Assembly: GCF_029968095.1 (NCBI RefSeq) | Contig: NZ_JASCIR010000002.1 | Span: 186,001 to 250,000, forward strand | Source of the DNA: Streptomyces solicavernae | Lineage (GTDB): Bacteria > Actinomycetota > Actinomycetes > Streptomycetales > Streptomycetaceae | Reading direction: 5' to 3' | Length of the DNA: 64,000 nt | Part shown: positions 8,185-16,317 of the stretch, one piece after another | How positions within the stretch are numbered: position 1 is the first letter of the stretch | How the letters are laid out: each line of letters opens with the position of its first letter | Made by a program: the position numbers and the translations under genes | The notes under the pieces: model-generated | Seen by the model: only the letters and a program-made list of their open reading frames with translations | Told to the model about the DNA's origin: nothing | Database searches by the model: none

Positions 8185-8237
8185 AACCACTAGAACCACC
8201 AGAACCACTGGAACCACCAGAACCACTTGGATCACGA
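8175..8237. repeat. 9-bp tandem repeat, seven copies, starting in hydA
   Basis: Units GAACCACTA, GAACCACTA, GAACCACCA, GAACCACTG, GAACCACCA and GAACCACTT, then a diverged GGATCACGA. The hydA stop codon (8182-8184) spans the unit 1/unit 2 junction. The array fills most of the gap before the LLM oxidoreductase gene, whose ribosome binding site AGGAG follows it. Confidence 0.9.
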
Positions 8238-8257
8238 GAGCGACTAGGAGCCGGCGC

Positions 8258-9280
8258 ATGGACTTTGGACTCGTCCTCCAGACCGATCCGCCTGCCGCGC
8301 AGGTCATCAGCCTCATGAAGCGCGCCGAGCGCAACGGGTTCCGCTACGGCTGGACGTTCGACTCCGCCGTGCTCTGGCAGGAGCCGTTCGTCATCCACAG
8401 CCAGATCCTGGCCAACACCCGTCGCCTGATCGTCGGCCCGATGGTCACCAACCCGGGCACCCGCACCTGGGAGGTGACCGCGTCCACCTTCGCCACGCTC
8501 AACGACATGTACGGCAACCGCACGGTCTGCGGCATCGGGCGCGGCGACAGCGCGATGCGGGTCGCCGGCCGGCCGCCGAACACGCTGGCCCGGGTGAGCG
8601 CCGCGATGAAGGTGATCCGCGCCCTCGCCTCCGGCCAGGAGGCCGACCTGGGCGGCGGCACGACCGTGCGCTTCCCGTGGGTCGGGCAGGACGCGCGGCT
8701 GCCGGTGTGGATGGCGGCGTACGGGCCCAAGGCGCTGAAGATGGCGGGGGAGGAGGCCGACGGGTTCATCCTGCAGCTGGCCGACCCGTATCTGACCGGG
8801 ACCATGGTGCGGGCCGTGCGGGACGCCGCGGCCGCGGCGGGGCGGGACCCGGCTTCGGTCACCGTCTGCGTCGCCGCCCCCGCCTACCTCACCGAGGACG
8901 ACTCCCCGGAAGCCCTCGCACACGCCCGCGAGCAGTGCCGCTGGTTCGGCGGCATGGTCGGCAACCACGTGGCCGACCTGGTCGCCCGGTACGGCGCACA
9001 CTCGGACCTGGTCCCCGAGGCGCTCACGGACTACATCAAGGCCCGTGAGGGGTACGACTACTCCCACCACGGCCGTGCCGACAACCCCGACACCGCCTTC
9101 GTACCGGACGACATCGTGGACCGTTTCTGCGTGATCGGGACGGCGGAGCAGCACGTCGCGAGGATGCGGGAGTTGAAGGAGATCGGCGTCGACCAGTTCG
9201 CCGTCTACGCCATGCACGACGCCAGGGAGCGGGTCGTCGACGGGTACGGGAGCGCGGTGATTCCCGCGCTGCGGGGCTGA
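8258..9280 (+). CDS. LLM-class F420-dependent oxidoreductase (TIGR03842-like)
   Basis: A 340-residue luciferase-like (beta/alpha)8 barrel protein. MDFGLVLQTDPP, FRYGWTFDSAVLWQEP and RLIVGPMVTNPGTR match the LLM F420 family, and I recall a subfamily (TIGR03842) encoded beside hydantoinase genes. AGGAG lies upstream of the ATG. As the fourth gene of the ureide cluster, it may carry out an F420- or flavin-dependent redox step on the ring compound. The cluster has no recognisable dihydropyrimidine dehydrogenase, so this enzyme is a candidate for the missing reduction. That role is inference. Confidence 0.82.
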   Translation: MDFGLVLQTDPPAAQVISLMKRAERNGFRYGWTFDSAVLWQEPFVIHSQILANTRRLIVGPMVTNPGTRTWEVTASTFATLNDMYGNRTVCGIGRGDSAMRVAGRPPNTLARVSAAMKVIRALASGQEADLGGGTTVRFPWVGQDARLPVWMAAYGPKALKMAGEEADGFILQLADPYLTGTMVRAVRDAAAAAGRDPASVTVCVAAPAYLTEDDSPEALAHAREQCRWFGGMVGNHVADLVARYGAHSDLVPEALTDYIKAREGYDYSHHGRADNPDTAFVPDDIVDRFCVIGTAEQHVARMRELKEIGVDQFAVYAMHDARERVVDGYGSAVIPALRG

Positions 9281-9297
9281 GACCTGCACGTACACCC

Positions 9298-9327
9298 TTG
9301 ATTTCTGGGGTGGGCTCGGCCTAGCCT
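9298..9327 (+). promoter_or_regulatory. promoter of the glycine riboswitch leader
   Basis: TTGATT (9298-9303) and TAGCCT (9322-9327) with an 18-base spacer lie about 25 bases before the riboswitch. They begin 17 bases after the LLM gene stop, so the permease has its own transcript. Confidence 0.5.
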
Positions 9328-9350
9328 CGCGGCAACTTGCCGTTCACCCC

Positions 9351-9534
9351 GCAGCGGGAGAGCACCGGTACAGCCAGTACCGGGCGCCGAAGGAGCAACA
9401 CCTCCCCGGAAACTCTCAGGCATCCCTACCGCGCGGTCAGGCAACTCTGGAAAGCAGGCGCCGCGGCGTCTCGCCCACGGTGCAAGCGGCGTCCGAGGCC
9501 GCGAAGCTCTCAGGCCACATGACAGAGGGGGAGG
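9351..9534 (+). promoter_or_regulatory. tandem glycine riboswitch
   Basis: Conserved glycine-aptamer blocks occur in the right order. The first aptamer has GCGGGAGAG, GGCGCCGAAGGAGCAA and GGAAACTCTCAGGCA. The linker and second aptamer have AACTCTGGAAAGC, ACGGTGCAAGC, AAGCTCTCAGGCC and ACATGACAGAGGGGGAGG. This two-aptamer layout is the classical glycine sensor. In Streptomyces it is best known ahead of glycine cleavage genes; here the next long gene is an amino-acid permease at 9815, preceded by a ~480-base leader. Whether glycine turns expression on or off cannot be read from the sequence. Confidence 0.9.
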
Positions 9535-9544
9535 CTCACTTCGC

Positions 9545-9567
9545 AGCACGGGTAACCGGCCCGTGCT
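9545..9567 (+). promoter_or_regulatory. hairpin in the riboswitch expression platform
   Basis: AGCACGGG (9545-9552) pairs perfectly with CCCGTGCT (9560-9567) around the loop TAACCGG, ten bases after the second aptamer. No T-run follows, so it is either a Rho-type or anti-terminator element or part of translational control of the short reading frame that starts at 9588. Confidence 0.55.
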
Positions 9568-9587
9568 CGACCTGCGAGGAGCCCCCG

Positions 9588-9656
9588 ATGGCTGTTCCGA
9601 TGGCTGTTCCATTGCCCGACCCGTGGCCACCCCCTGCCCGCGCGGCGGCGGGCTGA
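9588..9656 (+). CDS. possible proline-rich leader peptide
   Basis: A 22-codon frame, MAVPMAVPLPDPWPPPARAA plus AG, begins seven bases after CGAGGAG, a good ribosome binding site. It lies immediately after the glycine-riboswitch hairpin and 160 bases before the permease gene. It contains seven prolines, including a PPP triplet, the kind of run that stalls ribosomes without EF-P. No similarity is known to me; the frame could be chance in GC-rich DNA. Confidence 0.3.
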   Translation: MAVPMAVPLPDPWPPPARAAAG

Positions 9657-9814
9657 TCTCCTGCTTTCCTTGCTTTCCCCTGCTTTCTCCAGGCCCGAGC
9701 GGCCTCCAGGCCCGAGCGGCCTCAAGGTCCGTCCCCGGCGGGCCGAACTCCCCTGTGGAACGAGTGTGTAAAGTGCGCGCGCCCGCACGTGCGCGAGATC
9801 AGTGAGGTTCGTCC

Positions 9815-11290
9815 ATGCACGACAGCAGTGACGCCGGTTCGACCGCCACGGCGGTGTCCGGTGGCGGCGGCGGTTCCGGTACGAAGGGCGCCCCGCCCGC
9901 GTCCGGTGAAGGGCCGCAGCTCGACCGGCAGTTGTCCAACCGGCACATCCAGCTCATCGCGATCGGCGGTGCGATCGGAACCGGCCTCTTCATGGGCTCG
10001 GGCAAGACGATCTCGCTCGCCGGGCCCTCGGTGATCTTCGTCTACATGATCATCGGCGCGATGCTGTTCTTCGTCATGCGCGCCATGGGCGAACTGCTCC
10101 TGTCCGACCTGCGCTACAAGTCGTTCGCCGACTTCGCCTCCGACCTCCTCGGTCCGTGTGCGGGATTCTTCACCGGCTGGACGTACTGGTTCTGCTGGAT
10201 CGTGACCGGCATTGCCGATGTCGTGGCTATTTCCGGATATGTCGCTTACTGGTGGGACGGGGCACCGCTGTGGATCCCCGCGCTCGCGGCGGTCGTGGTG
10301 CTCATCGGGCTCAACCTGCCCACGGTGAAGGCGTTCGGTGAGACCGAGTTCTGGTTCGCGCTGATCAAGATCGTCGCGATCGTCTCGCTGATCGTCGTCG
10401 GCCTCGTCATGGTGTTCAAGGGCTTCGAGTCCACCAGCGGCGCCACCGCGAGCTTCGCCAACCTCTGGAACGACGGCGGCTTCTTCCCGACCGGGCCCAT
10501 GGGCTTCGTGGCCGGCTTCCAGATCGCCACCTTCGCGTTCGTCGGCATCGAGCTGGTCGGCACCACCGCCGCCGAGACCAAGGACCCGGAGAAGAACCTC
10601 CCGAAGGCCATCAACTCGATCCCCGTGCGCGTGATGCTCTTCTACGTCGTCGCGCTCGTCGTGATCATCTCGGTCACGCCCTGGCGGGAGATCAGCGCGG
10701 ACCGCAGCCCGTTCGTCGTGATGTTCACGCTCGCCGGTCTCGCCGTCGCCGCCTCCGTGATCAACTTCGTGGTGCTCACCTCCGCCACCTCGTCCGCCAA
10801 CTCCGGCATCTACTCCACCTCCCGGATGGTGTACGGCCTGGCCCACGAGGGCGACGCACCCGCCTCGTTCGGCAGGCTGAGCTCCCGCAAGGTGCCGGTG
10901 AACGCGCTGCTGCTCTCCGGGGTCTTCCTGCTCGGCGGGGTCGTCATGGTCGCGATCGGCGGCTCGATCATCGAGGCGTTCACGCTGGTGACGACGATCT
11001 CCTCGGTGTGCTTCATGTTCATCTGGACGATGATCCTGATCAGCTACCTCGTGTACCGCAAGCGCCGCCCGCACCTGCACGAGGCGTCGAAGTTCAAGAT
11101 GCCCGGCGGCATCTTCATGTGCTACGTGGTGTTCGCGTTCTTCGCGTTCCTGATCTGGGCGTTCACCCAGAAGTCGGACACCCTGCAGGCGCTCCTCGTC
11201 ACCCCGGTCTGGTTCCTCGTCCTCGGCGTCGCGTGGCTGGCGATGGGGCGGAGCCGGGCGCGTCGCGAGAAGGCCGAGGTCACGTCGTAA
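9815..11290 (+). CDS. amino-acid permease, CycA-like (D-serine/D-alanine/glycine)
   Basis: A 491-residue APC-superfamily amino acid:proton symporter with about 12 membrane segments. After a Gly/Ser-rich N-tail (1-35), LDRQLSNRHIQLIAIGGAIG is the signature first-helix motif of the AAT family (CycA, AroP, GabP). GIELVGTTAAETKDPEKNLP near 250 is the family loop. A glycine riboswitch in the leader supports glycine, alanine or D-serine as substrates. A patch of lower-GC codons (about 10205-10260: ATT, GCT, GGA, TAT) marks the third helix. The stop codon overlaps the convergent NCS1 gene by 11 bp. Confidence 0.88.
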   Translation: MHDSSDAGSTATAVSGGGGGSGTKGAPPASGEGPQLDRQLSNRHIQLIAIGGAIGTGLFMGSGKTISLAGPSVIFVYMIIGAMLFFVMRAMGELLLSDLRYKSFADFASDLLGPCAGFFTGWTYWFCWIVTGIADVVAISGYVAYWWDGAPLWIPALAAVVVLIGLNLPTVKAFGETEFWFALIKIVAIVSLIVVGLVMVFKGFESTSGATASFANLWNDGGFFPTGPMGFVAGFQIATFAFVGIELVGTTAAETKDPEKNLPKAINSIPVRVMLFYVVALVVIISVTPWREISADRSPFVVMFTLAGLAVAASVINFVVLTSATSSANSGIYSTSRMVYGLAHEGDAPASFGRLSSRKVPVNALLLSGVFLLGGVVMVAIGGSIIEAFTLVTTISSVCFMFIWTMILISYLVYRKRRPHLHEASKFKMPGGIFMCYVVFAFFAFLIWAFTQKSDTLQALLVTPVWFLVLGVAWLAMGRSRARREKAEVTS

Positions 11291-12824
11291 CAGCGGGTTC
11301 CGGCCGGCGGCTGGTGGCGGCGTACAGCACGAGCGCCGTCACCAGGCCGACCGCCCAGCCGTAGTCGGCCAGCGGCCGCAGCAACGGGATCAGGCCGTCC
11401 TCGGGGAACGGGCCCTTGCCGGGCGCGGAGTGCGAACCGCCCACCGCGAGCAGCCCGCCCGCACCGAAGGCCAGCAGGGCCCGCCAGTTCCAGCCGCCCG
11501 TGTACCAGTACGGGCCGTGCCGGTCGTACAGCCCGGCCAGGTCGAGAGCCGTACGGCGGACGATCCAGTAGTCCGCGATCATCACCCCGGCCACCGCACC
11601 GAGCAGCCCGCCGACCACGCCGAGCCACGTGAAGATGTACAACTCGGGCGTCGCGGTCAGCTTCCACGGCATCACCAGGACCCCGACGACCCCCGTGACG
11701 ATCGCCCCCGTACGGAAGTTGATCACCTTCGGCAGCAGATTCGACAGGTCGTACGCGGGCGACACCACGTTCGCCGCGATGTTCACGGAAATCGTCGCGA
11801 TCAGCACCGTCACCAGGGCGAACAGCAGCCCGAAGACGTTGTCGGTCTTCGCCGCGAGCTGTACCGGGTCCCAGACCGGCACCCCGTACACGACCTGCGA
11901 GCCGGACGTGACGAGGACGGAGAGCAGCGCGAACGCCGTCATCGTCGTCGGCAGGCCGAGCGACTGGCCCCAGACCTGCGCCCGCTGGCCCCTGCCGAAG
12001 CGGGTGAAGTCGGGGATGTTCAGGGACAGCGTCGACCAGAAGCCGATCATCCCCATCAGCGCGGGGAAGAACACCGGCCAGAAGTCCTCGCCCCAGCCCA
12101 GCTTCGACGGCTGGTCGAGCAGCGGGCCGAAGCCGCCGGCCTGCACCGTGATCCACACGAGCAGCACCACGGCGCCGACGAGGACGAACGGCGCCGCCCA
12201 GTTCTCGAACCGCCGCAGGGTCTGCATCCCCCGGTAGATGATGGCCAGTTCAAGCGCCCAGAAGATCACGAAGCAGAGCCACAGCGTCCACGGGTGGCCA
12301 CCGATCTCGGTGGCCGTGGTCCAGCCGCCGAACACCTTCCCGAGCAGCAGGAAGATGCCCTGCCCGCCGATCCACGTCTGGATACCGAACCAGCAGCAGG
12401 CCACCGCGGCGCGGATCAGCGCGGGCAGATTGGCGCCCCGAAGGCCGAACGAGGCGCGCACGACGACCGGGAACGGAATGCCGTACTTCGGCCCCGCGTG
12501 CCCGGTGAGCAGCATCGGAAGCAGCACGATCACATTGGCGAGCGCGATGACGAGGACCGCCTGCTTCCAGTCCATGCCGAGCGCGACGAGGCCCGAGGCG
12601 AGCGTCCAGGACGGGATGTTGTGGGCCATGCCGATCCACAGCGCCGTGTAGTTGTACACGCCCCAGGTGCGGCGCTCCATCGGCACCGGCAGCAGGTCGC
12701 CGTTGGCGAACCGGGGATCGTCCAGGGCCACACCCTCGGTGAGCGACACCCGGCCGTCGGGGTGCGTGCGCTGGGTGCGGGGCGCCGCGCTCGGCCCCGG
12801 CGCGGAAGGAACCGTCGAGCCCAT
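11280..12824 (-). CDS. NCS1 family nucleobase/hydantoin:cation symporter
   Basis: A 514-residue transporter with about 12 membrane segments. LPVPMERRTWGVYNYTALWI, then MAHNIPSWTLASGLVALG is the standard NCS1 opening. Later GRGQRAQVWGQSLGLPTTM also fits the family. The frame is open to 12869, but the ATG at 12824 has AGGGAGG six bases upstream. NCS1 members carry cytosine, uracil, allantoin, thiamine or hydantoins. Convergent to the ureide-catabolism genes, this one most plausibly imports uracil, allantoin or hydantoins for them. Confidence 0.88.
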   Translation of the reverse strand: MGSTVPSAPGPSAAPRTQRTHPDGRVSLTEGVALDDPRFANGDLLPVPMERRTWGVYNYTALWIGMAHNIPSWTLASGLVALGMDWKQAVLVIALANVIVLLPMLLTGHAGPKYGIPFPVVVRASFGLRGANLPALIRAAVACCWFGIQTWIGGQGIFLLLGKVFGGWTTATEIGGHPWTLWLCFVIFWALELAIIYRGMQTLRRFENWAAPFVLVGAVVLLVWITVQAGGFGPLLDQPSKLGWGEDFWPVFFPALMGMIGFWSTLSLNIPDFTRFGRGQRAQVWGQSLGLPTTMTAFALLSVLVTSGSQVVYGVPVWDPVQLAAKTDNVFGLLFALVTVLIATISVNIAANVVSPAYDLSNLLPKVINFRTGAIVTGVVGVLVMPWKLTATPELYIFTWLGVVGGLLGAVAGVMIADYWIVRRTALDLAGLYDRHGPYWYTGGWNWRALLAFGAGGLLAVGGSHSAPGKGPFPEDGLIPLLRPLADYGWAVGLVTALVLYAATSRRPEPAVTT

Positions 12825-12905
12825 CGTGCCCTCCCTCTGCTGCGGGTGGGGGCGGACTTTACCGGCCACGGGGCGGGAACGGAGCCCTCCTGCGCGGCCC
12901 GGAAC

Positions 12906-13553
12906 CTACCGTTCGCGCGGTTCGCCCAGCGCTTCGACCGCCGCCCGCGCCGCCCGTTCCGCCCCGTCCCGCACCGTCTCGGCCTTCGGCGCGGACTGCG
13001 TCTCGAAGTCGCTGCCGTTGTACGTGACCGTCACGACGGCGTTGTGGGACCGGACGACCAGCTTCGCCTCGCGGCTCTGCTGGCCGTCCTTCTCGCTCAG
13101 CTCCATGAGGACGGCGGCCTGCTCGCCGAGTCCGGCCACCGCCTCGGCGGATCCTTCCGTGCGCGCCGCGTACGCCGAGCGCGCGGCCGCCGCCGACTCC
13201 CGCACGTCGTAGCCGACGTCCAGCCAGCGGTAGTCGTACCCCTTCAGCGCGCTCCACGAGCAGGTGCGGCGGCGCCCCGGATCGGTCAGCCGCAGCTCCT
13301 TGCCGCCGCGGTCCGCGCCGGGCACGAGCTCCTCGACCGTGCCGGACCGCAGCACGTCGCAGGGCGCGGGCGGCTTCCCGTATGTCGCCTCCGCCTCCGC
13401 CTCCGCCTCGGCCTCGGCGGCCTTGGGCTCGGCGGCGACCGCGGGACGGTTCTCCGTCGGCGCGTACGGGCCGCTCGTCCAGGCCCAGCCGGCCGTGGCC
13501 AGGGCTGCGACGGGCAGCAGCCGCGCGGCGAGCAGCAGCGGCAGGGAACGCAC
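12906..13553 (-). CDS. secreted protein, DUF3558-like
   Basis: A 215-residue exported protein of unknown role. The GTG at 13553 follows GGAGGACC and opens a signal peptide (VRSLPLLLAARLLPVAALA). Next comes a short Ala-Glu run (AEAEAEAEAEA, near residue 50) and a globular region with two cysteines, PAPCDVL and RRTCSW, spaced as in DUF3558-type actinobacterial secreted or lipoproteins. No lipobox cysteine is present, so it is probably a free or membrane-tethered protein. The frame extends upstream to 13721 without a better start. Confidence 0.65.
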   Translation of the reverse strand: MRSLPLLLAARLLPVAALATAGWAWTSGPYAPTENRPAVAAEPKAAEAEAEAEAEATYGKPPAPCDVLRSGTVEELVPGADRGGKELRLTDPGRRRTCSWSALKGYDYRWLDVGYDVRESAAAARSAYAARTEGSAEAVAGLGEQAAVLMELSEKDGQQSREAKLVVRSHNAVVTVTYNGSDFETQSAPKAETVRDGAERAARAAVEALGEPRER

Positions 13554-13740
13554 GGTCGGTCCTCCTCGTGCGGCGGGATCCGGTCGGTGGTGAGCCGTGT
13601 CGGTCACTGAGCCGTGCCGGGTCTCATTGAGGCGTGTCGGTGAGGCGTGAGGGACGAGAGTGCCATACGGGACGCGGTACGGGACAGGGGCGTCCGCGCA
13701 TGCCGCGTAGCGACACAGCAACGAGAGAGAAGGCAGGAAA

Positions 13741-13760
13741 CCTCGGGCTTCAGCCCGAGG
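13741..13760 (-). terminator. intrinsic terminator of the lipoate ligase gene
   Basis: CCTCGGGC and GCCCGAGG form a perfect 8-bp stem with a 4-base loop, 6 bases after the lplA stop codon. On the minus strand it is followed by TTTCCT. Confidence 0.75.
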
Positions 13761-13766
13761 AGCAGG

Positions 13767-14822
13767 TCACGGCACGCGGCCGGTCCACTCCGGCGTCGAG
13801 AACTTCATACGGGCCAGATGCTGGGCCGTGGCCAGTTCGTCCTCCGTGACCTGGCCCGCGGTGAGGCCGTGCCGGGAGCGGAACGAGTCGATCATGCGGT
13901 CGATGACGGCCTCGCGCGGCAGGCCGGTCTGCCGCCGCAGCGGGTCGACGCGCTTCCCGGCGCTCTTCGTGCCCTTGTCGGAGAGCTTCTCGCGGCCGAT
14001 CCGCAGCACCTCGACCATCTTGTCGGCGTCGATGTCGTACGCCATCGTCACGTGGTGCAGGACCGCACCGTCCCCGCCGGCCACCCGCTTCTGCGCGGCG
14101 CCCGCGATCTTCCCGGCGTCCGTGGCGATGTCGTTCAGCGGCTGGTACCAGGCCTTGACGCCCATGTCGCCGAGCGCGCCGAGCACCCAGTCGTCGAGGT
14201 AGGCGTAACTGTCCGCGAACGACAGGCCCTGCACCAGGGCCTCCGGCACGGACAGCGAGTACGTGATGGTGTTGCCCGGCTCGCAGAACATCGCGCCGCC
14301 GCCGCTGATCCGCCGCACCACTTCGACACCGTGGCGCCGCGCGCCCTCCGCGTCGACCTCGTTGCGCAGCGACTGGAAGCTGCCGATCACCACCGCCGGC
14401 GCCGCCCACTCCCAGACGCGCAGCGTCGGCGGCCGCAGACCGGCCGCCACCTCGGCGGTGATCACCTCGTCGAGGGCCATGTGCAGGGCGGGGGACTGCG
14501 GGCCCTCGTGGATCAACTGCCAGTCGTAGTCCGTCCAGTCCGTGGCGTGCGCGAGCGCCCGTCGTACGGCGACGCCGACGCCCTCCGGGGTCAGCCCGTA
14601 CATCACCGTGCCGTCCGGCAGGGCCGCGTCGATCCGGGCGGCCAGGCCCGCCGCGTCGGTGTCCCAGGGCGCGCCCTCCAGGGACTGGCTCAACGCGAGG
14701 AAGGCGTCGTCGGGTTCGAGGAAGAAGTCCCCGGCGACGCGTACGTGCCGCAGCGCGCCGTCCTCCACCTCCAGGTCCACGACGACGAGCTTGCCGCCCG
14801 GGATCTTGTACTCACCGTGCAC
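13767..14822 (-). CDS. lplA: lipoate-protein ligase, accessory domain at the N-terminus
   Basis: A 351-residue enzyme that activates lipoate with ATP and transfers it to E2/GcvH lysines. The catalytic core begins near residue 100 and contains RRISGGGA (170-177) and the lysine motif DAGKIAGAAQKR (near 240-250). Residues 1-95 (GEYKIPGGKLVVVDLEVEDG and onwards) resemble the small C-terminal accessory domain of E. coli LplA, or the separate LplB of archaea, but lie at the N-terminus. GTG start with AGGAGGGCG upstream, chosen over internal ATGs. A perfect terminator hairpin follows the stop. Possible alternatives are a biotin ligase-like or octanoyltransferase role. Confidence 0.85.
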   Translation of the reverse strand: MHGEYKIPGGKLVVVDLEVEDGALRHVRVAGDFFLEPDDAFLALSQSLEGAPWDTDAAGLAARIDAALPDGTVMYGLTPEGVGVAVRRALAHATDWTDYDWQLIHEGPQSPALHMALDEVITAEVAAGLRPPTLRVWEWAAPAVVIGSFQSLRNEVDAEGARRHGVEVVRRISGGGAMFCEPGNTITYSLSVPEALVQGLSFADSYAYLDDWVLGALGDMGVKAWYQPLNDIATDAGKIAGAAQKRVAGGDGAVLHHVTMAYDIDADKMVEVLRIGREKLSDKGTKSAGKRVDPLRRQTGLPREAVIDRMIDSFRSRHGLTAGQVTEDELATAQHLARMKFSTPEWTGRVP

Positions 14823-14990
14823 TGCGCCCTCCTGGGGTGAACGGGTGTAAATCGTACTGCTCGTGGACGGGGCGCGCCGTGGGCGTCCTGGGCACCCCCG
14901 GGGCGGCGCACCGGCGCGCGAGAACCGTCACCGCGGTGCGAAAACGCACCGCACGCGCGTGCCGAGACCGTGCCCGCGCGTGCGGCCCCT

Positions 14991-16004
14991 TCAGGACGAC
15001 GAGGAGTCCGACGGCGCGCGCTCTGCGTCTGGCTCAGCCTCCGGCTGCTGCGGCTCGCTGAGGGGTTCGCTGTGCGGCTCGCTGAGGAGTGCCTTCCGTG
15101 CCTCGCCGGGGTTCGGCCAGCGGCCGTCGAGGACCAGGTCGATCACCGGCCGGTACGCCGTCTCCAGGTCACGGTCCAGGCGCTCGTGCGTGGCGATGCG
15201 GAACAGCAGCGCCCGGACGAGGAGTTGGCGCCAGTGCGGCAGATGCGCCCAGCGGTCGAGCACGCCCGGCTCGGCCCCGTGCCGGCTCAGCGCGTCCACG
15301 ACGGCCACGGCGGCGGCCCAGCCAGGCGGGCGCCAGTACGCGGGCCAGTCGATGATCGCGGGCGGCAGTCCGTCGGCGTCGGCGAACAGCACGTTGCCGA
15401 GCAGGTCGCCGTGGACCACCTGCGAGGCGTCGTCGGGCAGTGGGGTGCGGGCGGCGAGCAGCGGGGCGGCCAGGTCGAACTCCCGCGCCGGTACGCCCTG
15501 TTCGGCGGCAACCGCCTCGGCGGAGCCCGCCGCGTACCCCCAGGAGAACCGGTCGGCCCGCGTCCACGGGTCGTCCCGCTCGTCCAGGAAGGCCGGGCGC
15601 GGCAGTTCGGCGAGGGCCGCGTGGAAGGCCCGGCCGACACGTACGACGTCGTCCACGCGGCGCTCGTCGGCGGTGCCCGGCACCAGGCGCCAGGCCTCCC
15701 AGCCGCCCGCCGTCCAGGTGCCGTCCATGGAGCGCACGGGCGGCGCCACCCGGAACTCCTCGGACCGCGGCAGGGCGTTGAGGGTGTTGGCCCGCCAGGC
15801 GGTCTCGGTGCGCAGGCCGGTCCGCTTCAGGACGATGCCGTCCGCGCACCAGGTGCCGCCCTGGCCGCCGGGCAGCGGCCGGGCCGGGCCCTCGGAGCCG
15901 AAGGCGGCGAGCACGGCCCGGTCGGGCGGCTCCTGCCGGGGCACGGCCGAGATCGAGCTGACGTTATTAGAGGAATTGGGGCTATTTGGTCGGATCGCGA
16001 ACAT
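14991..16004 (-). CDS. TIGR02569-like actinobacterial protein, phosphotransferase-like fold
   Basis: About 337 residues. PPDRAVLAAFGSEGPARPLP followed by GGQGGTWCADGIVLKR is the N-terminal signature of the actinobacterial TIGR02569 family. VVHGDLLGNVLFADADGLPP with AIIDWP later is an aminoglycoside-phosphotransferase (APH)-type catalytic segment (HGDLxxxN then D), so a kinase-like fold is likely; the substrate is unknown. The tail is a low-complexity SEP/Glu/Ser run. The frame is open to 16253; I chose the ATG at 16004 because TACGCT sits 7 bases upstream (leaderless pattern). The ATG at 16028 is the alternative. Confidence 0.72.
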   Translation of the reverse strand: MFAIRPNSPNSSNNVSSISAVPRQEPPDRAVLAAFGSEGPARPLPGGQGGTWCADGIVLKRTGLRTETAWRANTLNALPRSEEFRVAPPVRSMDGTWTAGGWEAWRLVPGTADERRVDDVVRVGRAFHAALAELPRPAFLDERDDPWTRADRFSWGYAAGSAEAVAAEQGVPAREFDLAAPLLAARTPLPDDASQVVHGDLLGNVLFADADGLPPAIIDWPAYWRPPGWAAAVAVVDALSRHGAEPGVLDRWAHLPHWRQLLVRALLFRIATHERLDRDLETAYRPVIDLVLDGRWPNPGEARKALLSEPHSEPLSEPQQPEAEPDAERAPSDSSSS

Positions 16005-16317
16005 GGCGCGGAGCGTAGCGGCGATCATGTCCCGCCGCTTCGCGTTCCGCCTCGGCGTGGCGCAGGGAGCCCGCCCGAGGCTCGCGTACGGGGGAGTTGG
16101 AGCCGGGACCGGCCGGGGCTGCGACAGCCTCCCGATGGCCACCCTCCGGACGGGCGTGGGCGTCGGCACGCTCGCCGACGGCCGACCGGTGCGCGCCGCC
16201 GACGGCAGCCACCCCGAGGCCGGACCCGCCCCCGATGACGAAGGTGCGTGCACCTACCACCGTTCGCGCCATGAGGTTGGATGGGGCGGCCGACGCACGC
16301 GAACACGGAGGTCAGAC
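16005..16317. other. 313-bp divergent intergenic region
   Basis: This separates the TIGR02569-like gene (minus) from the second gamma-glutamyltransferase-family gene (plus). Apart from the TACGCT hexamer at 16012-16017 (minus strand) and the ribosome binding site GGAGG before 16318, I see no repeat, hairpin or small gene. Reading frames here are extensions of neighbouring frames without family similarity. Confidence 0.6.

Noticed and set aside
9351..9534. tRNA-like or T-box element
   Set aside because: The conserved blocks match the glycine riboswitch, and there is no T-box UGGNACC or anticodon arm.
11430..13610. A 726-codon plus-strand frame
   Set aside because: Antisense to the NCS1 transporter and secreted-protein genes; the translation is His/Arg/Asp-rich and lacks family resemblance.
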